Shown here one piece after another: positions 1-5,120 of a DNA stretch of 5,120 bases. The stretch comes from Candidatus Zipacnadia bacterium (GTDB taxonomy: Bacteria > Armatimonadota > Zipacnadia > Zipacnadales > Zipacnadaceae): the NCBI GenBank assembly GCA_029821415.1, contig JALGTJ010000090.1:1-5120 (forward strand). Reading direction: 5' to 3'. Numbering within the stretch: position 1 is the stretch's first letter; each line of letters opens with the position of its first letter. Position numbers and translations under genes: made by a program. Under the pieces are notes generated by a model. It was not told where the DNA came from. It searched no databases and worked only from the letters and a program-made list of their open reading frames with translations.

Positions 1-1980
1 ATTGATCCCGACGGTGAGCTGTCACTGCTGGCGGACGGCACTAACTTCAATATCGCGCTGTGGCGGCAATGGCTTCCCGAACAGATCTCCCTGGGTGGGA
101 CGATTGGAGTTATTACTGTAGCCGCTAGCGGCTCGGCGCGCCGACCCTCCTTTCGTGGTAGCGTGTTTGTTGACAGTCCCACCCTTGAGGGGATCAAGTT
201 TGACCAGGCCAACATTCCAGTGTTGAGTCTGAATGAGAGCGGGCTGGATATTGATATGCTGCTGCTCAAACGCGGAGACCAGGAGATGGTCCTGCGCGGC
301 ACGTTGCCTGTGCAGTGGAAGCCGTTGGGGCTAGATCCTGACGGGCAGGTTCAGCTATCTGCTAAGCTGGAGAATACTGACCTGGGCCTCTTCCCGGCAC
401 TGTTAGATGAATTTGTGCGGGCGCGGGCCGAAGAGGAACCTGAGCAGACGCTGTGGAGCCAGTTGCGGACCCGCGGCCGGGTGGACAGCGAAATTAGCAT
501 CAGCGGGCGAGTTGATGATCCTAGTATTGAAGGGTATGTGCATATTACCGACGGAAAAATCGCCCTGCCGGGTTGGCACCAGGGCTGGGAAGGTATCAAT
601 GTCAGGACCGCTGTCCAGCGCCGTGGTGAGTATAATGTTATCACTATCGAGTCGGCGGCAGCTCGACTCGATGACACTGACTTCAAGCTGGACGGCAGCA
701 TAACCCTGACTCAGCTCACTTCCTTCTGGCGCAATCAGTTTGACTTGGCCCTGCAGGTCAGCTCCGCGCAGCAGCCGCTGTTGGGCGAGAGCATTCTCCG
801 CGAGCTGGCGGGACGAATCACTATGAAAACTCAGCCTGATCGCTCGCAGCTTATCACGATCGAGAATCTCGCCGGCAATCTCGGGGAAGGAGCGGTGAGG
901 CTTGCGGGTCATACCCGAATAGACAAATTCGATTACGCGCAGCTAGCTAGCAATGAGGTAGATCTTGAGATTGAATTGGCGGGTGTTACTGTCAACTATC
1001 CTCCAATATTTGACGGCTTGGTAGACGGCGGTATAACTGTGAAAAACCCCGCTGAGGGCCAACCCGCTGTTGTGATGGGGCAGATTGTCCTCTCCCAGGC
1101 GCGAGTGGCACCGCCGGCTGGCGGTGGGGGGGGCGGCCCAACCTATAGTTGGGGGCCGCAGCGGCCTGCCCCCCAATTTGATATTGAAGTTGTGCTGGGC
1201 GAGAACATCGTGCTCAAGACGCCCGGTCTCACTGCCCCACTGCAAGCCAATACCATGGTAGCCCGCCTTACTGGTACCCCCCAGCGCCCGTTGGTTACTG
1301 GCCTGGTGGAGTTCGAACCCGGTCGGGCTAGCGTTCCTACTGGACTGGTGCGTATCGCTGAGCTGGGCGTCGAATATCGCTATGGGCCTAAGCCTGGCGA
1401 GTACCGTGAACCGATGGAACTGGGACTGTCGGGCCGGATCTGGGGAGAAGCTCGCCAGTCTATTCCTGCGGCTGTGGTTGACGGTCGTCAGATAGATCAG
1501 TTGACCATATTTATTGAGATCAGTGGGAATTTGCCCGACAATATCAACTTGACTCTCAACTCCCGGCCGCAACTCAGCGAGGACCAGCTCTATCAGATCA
1601 TGGGCACTGAGCCGCTGGGCCTGGTCGCCGGCGGGGGTGGAGGTAGCCTTACTGATATGTTCTCCCAACAGTTTACCGGACTGTTGGCTGCCGGCTTTCG
1701 GGCGGCAATCTTTCGCCCCATTGAAGAGCAGATTAAGCAGGCTCTGGGGCTTGACCAGTTCACGGTAATGTTTGGATTTGATCAGCCGGTTGATGTGCGG
1801 ATTGGCAGATATGTGATGGAGGACCTGCTGGTAAGCTACCGCCACACCGTCGTCTCAGAGACCGAAGATGAGTGGGATCTGGGGCTTTCCTACGAGCTAC
1901 CCCGCAAATTCCAGGTCAGCTTCACGACCAATGAGGAAAGCGATACCCAATTCCGCATCGGTTACACCCGTAGCTTCTGA
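1..1980 (+). CDS. tamB: TamB-like translocation/assembly module protein (DUF490 family), C-terminal 659 residues, 5' end cut by window
   Basis: The frame is open from base 1 to the TGA at 1978-1980, so the GTG at 163 is an internal Val codon and the true start is upstream. The visible part has repeating beta-rich units typical of TamB/AsmA-like proteins, each with a Gly-rich turn and a 'P.. G.v' pattern (SGSARRPSFRGSV, SGRVDDPSIEGYV, LTGTPQRPLVTGLV), plus the recurrent GTLPVQW motif (residues 100-106 of the window product). The last 150 residues match the TamB C-terminal domain: a SRPQLSEDQLYQIMG segment, an amphipathic stretch (FRPIEEQIKQALGLDQF), then strands ending RIGYTRSF with a terminal Phe. 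TamB proteins are anchored in the inner membrane and span the periplasm as a beta-taco; roles in barrel assembly and in phospholipid transport have been proposed. The N-terminal anchor is outside the window. Two polyglycine stretches (codons 1120-1137 and 1630-1644) are unusual. Nearby bamA and skp support the call. Confidence 0.88.
   Translation: MDPDGELSLLADGTNFNIALWRQWLPEQISLGGTIGVITVAASGSARRPSFRGSVFVDSPTLEGIKFDQANIPVLSLNESGLDIDMLLLKRGDQEMVLRGTLPVQWKPLGLDPDGQVQLSAKLENTDLGLFPALLDEFVRARAEEEPEQTLWSQLRTRGRVDSEISISGRVDDPSIEGYVHITDGKIALPGWHQGWEGINVRTAVQRRGEYNVITIESAAARLDDTDFKLDGSITLTQLTSFWRNQFDLALQVSSAQQPLLGESILRELAGRITMKTQPDRSQLITIENLAGNLGEGAVRLAGHTRIDKFDYAQLASNEVDLEIELAGVTVNYPPIFDGLVDGGITVKNPAEGQPAVVMGQIVLSQARVAPPAGGGGGGPTYSWGPQRPAPQFDIEVVLGENIVLKTPGLTAPLQANTMVARLTGTPQRPLVTGLVEFEPGRASVPTGLVRIAELGVEYRYGPKPGEYREPMELGLSGRIWGEARQSIPAAVVDGRQIDQLTIFIEISGNLPDNINLTLNSRPQLSEDQLYQIMGTEPLGLVAGGGGGSLTDMFSQQFTGLLAAGFRAAIFRPIEEQIKQALGLDQFTVMFGFDQPVDVRIGRYVMEDLLVSYRHTVVSETEDEWDLGLSYELPRKFQVSFTTNEESDTQFRIGYTRSF
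1126..1133 (+). repeat. G8 homopolymer inside the tamB-like gene
   Basis: Eight consecutive G residues lie within six glycine codons (1120-1137, GGC GGT GGG GGG GGC GGC). Tracing the other frames shows that loss of one G would reach a TAG at 1259-1261, and gain of one G would reach a TAG at 1146-1148. Any slip would therefore remove the whole TamB C-terminal domain. G tracts of this length are known slippage sites in some bacteria; whether this one varies is unknown. Confidence 0.9.
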
Positions 1981-2045
1981 GGTTGCCCCTAGCCGGATTC
2001 CCCCGTGCAGCCGACCGATTCTTACCCCCAGGTCCCCTCACTTGT

Positions 2046-2073
2046 GGAACTGCTTGCTGTGTTAATTGTCTAA
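2046..2073 (+). promoter_or_regulatory. Candidate ECF/RpoE-type promoter upstream of the sigma gene
   Basis: GGAACTG (2046-2052), a 16-base spacer, then TCTAA (2069-2073, within GTCTAA). This is close to the E. coli sigma-E consensus (GGAACTT, 15-16 bases, GTCTAA), with spacing equal to that of degP. Transcription would begin near 2080, leaving a leader of about 100 bases before the GTG at 2182. The downstream sigma factor is RpoE-like, so autoregulation is the simple reading. Caution: a similar pattern with TCTGG occurs inside tamB at 1416-1443, so a chance match is possible. Confidence 0.5.
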
Positions 2074-2129
2074 GTAAACGCTGGACGGCCAGATTGGGCA
2101 TATCCTGGTGGCAAGTGGACGGGCCTCTG

Positions 2130-2138
2130 TGGTATAAT
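2130..2138 (+). promoter_or_regulatory. Extended -10 promoter (TGGTATAAT) for the sigma gene
   Basis: A perfect TATAAT (2133-2138) is preceded by TGG, giving the TGnTATAAT extended -10 form recognised by housekeeping sigma-70. There is no good -35 at the right distance; the best is TGGCAA at 2109-2114 with an 18-base spacer. This is acceptable for an extended -10 promoter. The predicted start is near 2145, about 37 bases before the GTG start codon of the sigma gene. Confidence 0.65.
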
Positions 2139-2181
2139 TGCTTCAACATTCATAATAGCTTGGAGCCTACAGAGCCTGTCC

Positions 2182-2742
2182 GTGAACCAGCAGCGGAGCT
2201 CGGCAGAATTTCATAGAGTTATTCAGGATAACTACCAGCGTGTCTACAGCGTGATATATCGGATGCTGGAGGATCCCGAGGAGGCTGCGGATCTCACTCA
2301 GGATACCTTTGTTAACGCCTACCGCGCCTGGGATGACTTTCGCGGAGAAAGTCAGGTCTATACCTGGTTGTACCGCATTGCTGTCAACCTGACCAGAAAT
2401 CGTCTGGAGGTTATAGGGCGGCGCCGCCAGAATCATGGGTACTCGCTGGACCAACCCGTAGAAGATAATCAGGGAGAGCGTCGCTCCCGACATATTATAG
2501 ACTGGACACGAGCGCCTGAACGCCTGGCACAGAGCAATGAGTTGGGCGAGCTGATCGCCCGCTATGTCAGCGAGCTGCGCGATGATTACAAGGAAGTAGT
2601 TATTCTGCGTGACTATGAGGGGCTTTCATACGAGGAGATCGCCCAGGTGCTTGGCTGTAGCTTAGCCGCGGTCAAGTCTCGGCTGTTTCGGGCGCGTAGT
2701 GTGCTGCGCGAGCAGTTACAGACCTACATTGAGCTGGAGTAA
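2182..2742 (+). CDS. RNA polymerase ECF sigma factor, RpoE-like
   Basis: A 186-residue protein of normal ECF length. Sigma region 2 spans about residues 10-76, with the core-binding segment (DLTQDTFVNAYRAWDDFRG, 37-55) and region 2.4 (TWLYRIAVNLTRN, 61-73), which reads the -10; E. coli RpoE has a nearly identical YTWLYRIAVN. A charged linker (79-112) follows. Region 4 spans about 121-180, with a helix-turn-helix (LSYEEIAQVLGCSLAAVKSRLFRAR, 148-172) that reads the -35. The GTG start places region 2 correctly; the next in-frame Met is residue 28, inside region 2. The ribosome binding site is weak (AGAG at 2171-2174, or GGAG too far at 2162-2165), which suggests low basal translation. It directs RNA polymerase to a small regulon, probably envelope stress given its neighbours. 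No anti-sigma factor gene follows, which is unusual since most ECF factors are paired with one. It may be encoded elsewhere. Confidence 0.93.
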   Translation: MNQQRSSAEFHRVIQDNYQRVYSVIYRMLEDPEEAADLTQDTFVNAYRAWDDFRGESQVYTWLYRIAVNLTRNRLEVIGRRRQNHGYSLDQPVEDNQGERRSRHIIDWTRAPERLAQSNELGELIARYVSELRDDYKEVVILRDYEGLSYEEIAQVLGCSLAAVKSRLFRARSVLREQLQTYIELE

Positions 2743-2844
2743 GACGACTGGACTGTCCTGCGGGAAGGGAATAGGCGTCCGGCAGCGAAATGGTGCACGG
2801 TAGGCTCGAGTCTGCGATTGGCTGGTAGACTGTTGATACTATCT

Positions 2845-2851
2845 AGAGGAG
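2845..2851 (+). promoter_or_regulatory. Strong ribosome binding site of the bamA-like gene
   Basis: AGAGGAG lies 7 bases before the ATG at 2859 and fixes that start. It overlaps the loop and 3' arm of a small AT-rich inverted repeat (TATCT 2840-2844, AGATA 2850-2854), probably too weak to matter by itself. Confidence 0.85.
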
Positions 2852-2858
2852 ATAAACT

Positions 2859-4691
2859 ATGTGGTTGGTTAAGTCCCACCGAACTGTTGTTCTGTCTATA
2901 GTAGCGCTGGCTGCCGCATCTGTGGTATTGCTGGGGCCGGTCAGCGCCCAGGAGCAACCGCTGATCGCCGAGGTCGTCGTCGAGGGCAATCAATATGTCT
3001 CGGCGGACGTCATCCTGAACGAAGTCAAAGACATCCTGAGGATAGGCGAACCCTATACGGCGCAGAAGGCTGAGGCTGCCCGTAAAGCAGTTGCTGATCT
3101 GGGCTACTTTGATACCGTGGCCGTCTCTTATGAGCAGGTCGGCGAAAATGTCAAAGTGACCATCAGCGTCGTCGAGCGCCAGCGCATTGAGCAAATCATC
3201 TTTGTCGGCAATACTGTAATCACTGATGCCCAGCTCAAAGAGACGATGTTCAGCAAAGTCGGTCACATAGTCGCCTCGGAGGCAATCCGCAGGGATGTGC
3301 GCCGCATCGAAGATTACTACTCTCAACAGGGCTACATTGCCCAGGTCGCCGACGTCAAGGTAGATGAATTTGGTGGCCTCACTTTCATAATCAACGAAGC
3401 CTATATTGAAGACATCACTATCGAGGGGCTGGACAAGACTCAGGAGTGGGTGGTGCGGCGACAGATAAGAACCCAGGCCGGCGAGCTGTTTCAGCAGGAA
3501 AAGATCGCTGATGACATTAATCGTATTTATAATATGGGCCTATTCAATGATGTCAAGTTGGACCTGCGTCAGGGAAAAGAAGACCCGGCGAAGGCTGTTA
3601 TTCCGGTCATTCAGATTGAGGAGAAGCCGACGGGTATGGTTTCGTTGGCCGGTGCCTACAGTGAACTGGACAACTTTGTGGGTATGCTATCGGTGTCGGA
3701 GAGTAACCTACGGGGTCGCGCCGAGCGTGTTTCACTGGACCTGGAGCTATTTGGTCGCACCAGCTATGACTTCAGGTTCTACGAACCTTATCTCGATTCA
3801 CATGATACTGCTCTGGATCTGAGTCTTTTCGATACCGAACGCCAGCGTCGTTTCATTGGAGGGGCGGCAGTAAGCTTGGCTGAAGATCAGTTTGAGGAAC
3901 GCCGCACTGGGGCTACGATCACGTTGAGTCGGCCGATGACCGACACCGAGCGAGTTAGCATTGGCCTGCGCAGCGAGCAGGTATCCAGCTCCTTCCTGCA
4001 AGGCACCCGCAGCCTAGGCGATTCGATCGGCACTTTGGCTATACCCGGTCCAGAGCCACCTCCGCCCGGTGAGACCATCGGCCCGATCATCGTGGCCGCT
4101 CCGCTACACCCGGGTGGCCGGGTTAATAGTTTTACTCTCGGCTGGCAGCGCGACAGCCGCGATATTATTGCCAACCCTACTAGCGGTAGTTACCAGAACG
4201 TAAGCCTGGAGCTGGCCGGCAGTCTGCTGGGCGGAGAAAGCACCTACCAGCGGTATCGCTGGGAGCGGAGGCGTTACTTTGGCGCGCGAGGAGACAAAGA
4301 CGTAATCGCCCTGCGCTTGCTCTTGGGTACCACCACCGGCAATATTCCCCTGTTCGACTCCTTCACCGTGGGCGGTGCGCGGTCGCTGCGCGGCTATCAG
4401 CAGGACCGTTACCGTGGGGAGAATCTCGCGCTGTTCAACGCTGAGTATCGCTATGGCCTGAGCAAGAGTCTAACCCTGGTAGGCTTTGTGGATGCCGGCG
4501 ATGCCTTTGGTGGAGTATTCCGCACTGAGGTACCTGGCTTTGACATCGGCGCCGATGATGAGGACCTTAGTGTCCACGTGGGCGTGGGCTTCGGTATCCG
4601 GGCGGTCACTCCCCTGGGGCCGTTGCGCCTGGACTTCGGCTTTGGTGAAGATGGCAGCCAAACTCACTTTGGCTTTGGACATACTTTCTGA
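2859..4691 (+). CDS. bamA: BamA-like outer membrane protein assembly factor (Omp85 family, three POTRA domains)
   Basis: A complete 610-residue Omp85 protein. Residues 1-30 form a signal peptide (Lys/Arg-containing N-terminus, hydrophobic core, cleavage likely after VSA, before QEQ). Three POTRA domains follow at about 33-107 (VEGNQYVSADVI ... LGYFDTV), 108-181 (IIFVGNTVITDAQL ... YYSQQGYI) and 182-257 (ITIEGL ... MGLFNDV). The barrel runs from about 258 to 610, with the FRFYEPYLDS segment (305-314), the RDSRD..ANPTSGSYQ segment (431-445), the loop-6 motif in the form SLRGY (509-513, equivalent to VRGF/Y), and a C-terminal beta-signal ending in Phe (FGFGHTF). It folds and inserts beta-barrel proteins into the outer membrane. 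E. coli BamA has five POTRAs and about 800 residues; three POTRAs and this length also fit TamA, and tamB is nearby. The skp neighbour and the apparent single Omp85 gene favour BamA. A Pro-rich loop (395-419) is probably extracellular. No clear own promoter is seen in 2743-2858, so cotranscription with the sigma gene is likely. Confidence 0.88.
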   Translation: MWLVKSHRTVVLSIVALAAASVVLLGPVSAQEQPLIAEVVVEGNQYVSADVILNEVKDILRIGEPYTAQKAEAARKAVADLGYFDTVAVSYEQVGENVKVTISVVERQRIEQIIFVGNTVITDAQLKETMFSKVGHIVASEAIRRDVRRIEDYYSQQGYIAQVADVKVDEFGGLTFIINEAYIEDITIEGLDKTQEWVVRRQIRTQAGELFQQEKIADDINRIYNMGLFNDVKLDLRQGKEDPAKAVIPVIQIEEKPTGMVSLAGAYSELDNFVGMLSVSESNLRGRAERVSLDLELFGRTSYDFRFYEPYLDSHDTALDLSLFDTERQRRFIGGAAVSLAEDQFEERRTGATITLSRPMTDTERVSIGLRSEQVSSSFLQGTRSLGDSIGTLAIPGPEPPPPGETIGPIIVAAPLHPGGRVNSFTLGWQRDSRDIIANPTSGSYQNVSLELAGSLLGGESTYQRYRWERRRYFGARGDKDVIALRLLLGTTTGNIPLFDSFTVGGARSLRGYQQDRYRGENLALFNAEYRYGLSKSLTLVGFVDAGDAFGGVFRTEVPGFDIGADDEDLSVHVGVGFGIRAVTPLGPLRLDFGFGEDGSQTHFGFGHTF

Positions 4692-4757
4692 ATACCCTCG
4701 GTGGTCACCAGTTTGTGCTCTTTTGCTCTCACATTCCCGGTGATACTCGGCGGGTTG

Positions 4758-4804
4758 AGACGGAGATGGGCCGTCGGTTAGTTACAAGGCACCCATCTTT
4801 GTCT
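4758..4804 (+). promoter_or_regulatory. Long hairpin in the bamA-skp intergenic region
   Basis: AGACGGAGATGGG (4758-4770) pairs with CCCATCTTTGTCT (4792-4804): 13 consecutive pairs, of which 11 are Watson-Crick and two are G-U (G4762-T4800, G4763-T4799), enclosing a 21-base loop. The G-U pairs suit an RNA structure better than a DNA operator. No T run follows, so it is not a standard terminator. It ends 11 bases before the TAAGGAGG ribosome binding site of the next gene, so it may affect mRNA processing, stability or translation of skp. The rest of the 4692-4832 gap holds nothing I can name. Confidence 0.6.
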
Positions 4805-4815
4805 GAGGTGGACCA

Positions 4816-4823
4816 TAAGGAGG
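4816..4823 (+). promoter_or_regulatory. Perfect Shine-Dalgarno sequence of the skp-like gene
   Basis: TAAGGAGG is fully complementary to the usual 16S rRNA 3' end and lies 9 bases before the ATG at 4833. This decides the start and the reading frame of the gene that runs off the end of the window. Confidence 0.9.
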
Positions 4824-4832
4824 CCACAACCA

Positions 4833-5120
4833 ATGACATTGCCTCAGCGTACTGTCACTTTAGCAATTGCGATCAGTATCCTGCTAGCGACCGGATTGGC
4901 GCCGACCTGGGGACAGGAGGCAGAGCCTCAGCCGGCTGCTGCTAAGGTAGCGTTCGTAGACATATCAACAATCAGCAGCGAATACCAAGCCTTGCAGGAA
5001 AAAGACGCCGAGCTGAAGGCATGGCTGGCCGGTCAGAGGGACTATCTCCAGTCCCTGCAGGATTTTATCTTCCTTTCCGAGGATAACTTCAACGAGGTTC
5101 TCGCGATTCTTGACCAGCCC
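4833..5120 (+). CDS. Skp/OmpH-like periplasmic chaperone, first 96 residues, 3' end cut by window
   Basis: The frame from ATG 4833 stays open to the last base (96 codons). It begins MTLPQRTVTLAIAISILLATG, a signal peptide with a likely cleavage after TWG (residue 27, before QEAEP). A short Pro/Ala-rich linker leads to KVAFVDISTISSEYQALQEK, which matches the start of OmpH/Skp proteins (pattern K-hydrophobic-x-(Y/F)-V-D, then a helix). The segment that follows is charged and likely helical (KDAELKAWLAGQRDYLQSLQDF), as expected for the first arm of the Skp coiled-coil tentacle. Skp trimers hold unfolded outer membrane proteins in the periplasm and pass them to the BAM machinery, which agrees with the bamA-like gene 141 bases upstream. 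Only the N-terminal part is visible, so the full length and the return helix cannot be checked. It may share a transcript with bamA. Confidence 0.75.
   Translation, partial: MTLPQRTVTLAIAISILLATGLAPTWGQEAEPQPAAAKVAFVDISTISSEYQALQEKDAELKAWLAGQRDYLQSLQDFIFLSEDNFNEVLAILDQP

Larger units (their letters stand above)
1981..2181. other. Intergenic region between tamB-like gene and sigma factor gene
   Basis: This 201-base gap holds no gene. The first part (1986-2043) is C-rich and G-poor: by hand count about 28 C and 10 G in 58 bases, including four C runs at 1986-1989, 2000-2004, 2025-2029 and 2034-2037. That composition resembles a Rho loading region, and I see no intrinsic terminator hairpin with a T run after tamB. 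The second half carries two candidate promoters for the sigma gene and an imperfect direct repeat (TGGACGGCC at 2082-2090, TGGACGGGCC at 2116-2125). Confidence 0.6.

Noticed and set aside
163..165. GTG as the start codon of the tamB-like gene
   Set aside because: The same frame is open back to base 1 and the upstream 54 codons continue the TamB-like repeat pattern, so this is an internal valine.
1416..1443. GGAACTG-N16-TCTGG, another RpoE-like promoter pattern
   Set aside because: It lies inside the tamB coding region about 740 bases before the next gene and the -10 is imperfect; probably chance. It is a useful warning about the similar site at 2046.
943..1845. 300-codon open frame on the minus strand
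   Set aside because: It lies wholly antisense to the well-supported TamB domain, and its translation shows no recognisable domain; a shadow frame.
1986..2037. G-quadruplex on the minus strand from four C runs
   Set aside because: The loops would be 10, 20 and 4 bases, too long for a canonical quadruplex.
2812..2840. Promoter directly upstream of bamA (CTGCGA / GATACT)
   Set aside because: Both boxes are weak, and the start would fall on the ribosome binding site.
2724..3326. 200-codon open frame on the minus strand
   Set aside because: It overlaps the end of the sigma gene and the first POTRA domains of the bamA-like gene antisense; its product shows no family features.
4755..4788. Possible sigma-70 promoter for skp (TTGAGA with TACAAG)
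   Set aside because: The spacer would be 22 bases and the -10 matches only 4 of 6; no alternative -10 at 16-18 bases is acceptable.
4758..4804. Intrinsic terminator after bamA
   Set aside because: The hairpin is long, but no T run follows on either strand and the loop is 21 bases.
4715..4945. 76-codon + strand open frame across the bamA-skp gap
   Set aside because: It is out of frame with the skp-like gene, which has a perfect Shine-Dalgarno, a signal peptide and a family match; this frame has none of these.

Overview
The window carries one coherent set of genes, all on the + strand, for building an outer membrane: the 3' end of a tamB-like gene, an ECF (RpoE-type) sigma factor gene, a complete bamA-like Omp85 gene, and the 5' end of a skp/ompH-like periplasmic chaperone gene. 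Both ends of the window cut a gene. The genes require a diderm, Gram-negative-type bacterium. Moderately GC-rich sequence, a BamA with only three POTRA domains, strong AGGAGG-type ribosome binding sites and the tamB/bamA/skp grouping fit a non-proteobacterial diderm better than an enterobacterium. Armatimonadota or a similar lineage is a guess from overall flavour and is not shown by any marker in the window.

Layout: 1-1980 is the C-terminal part of TamB, open from the first base, so its start lies upstream. 1981-2181 is a 201-base gap with two candidate promoters for the sigma gene: an RpoE-like site (GGAACTG-N16-TCTAA, 2046-2073) and an extended -10 element (TGGTATAAT, 2130-2138). Its first 60 bases are C-rich. 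2182-2742 is the sigma factor, which starts at GTG behind a poor ribosome binding site. 2743-2858 is a short gap with no convincing promoter and no anti-sigma gene. 2859-4691 is the BamA-like protein. 4692-4832 is a 141-base gap with a 13-bp hairpin (4758-4804) just ahead of a perfect Shine-Dalgarno sequence. 4833-5120 is the first 96 codons of the Skp-like chaperone.

How the genes work together (inference from family knowledge): Skp-type chaperones hold unfolded outer membrane proteins in the periplasm, the BamA barrel folds them into the outer membrane, and TamB bridges the periplasm for barrel assembly and/or lipid transport. RpoE-type sigma factors in Proteobacteria sense failure of this process and raise bamA and skp expression. 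Here the sigma gene lies between tamB and bamA and has an RpoE-like promoter match upstream. This suggests a self-amplifying envelope-stress sigma factor built into the locus it may control. No anti-sigma gene is visible. I found no RNA genes, mobile elements, CRISPR arrays or convincing minus-strand genes.
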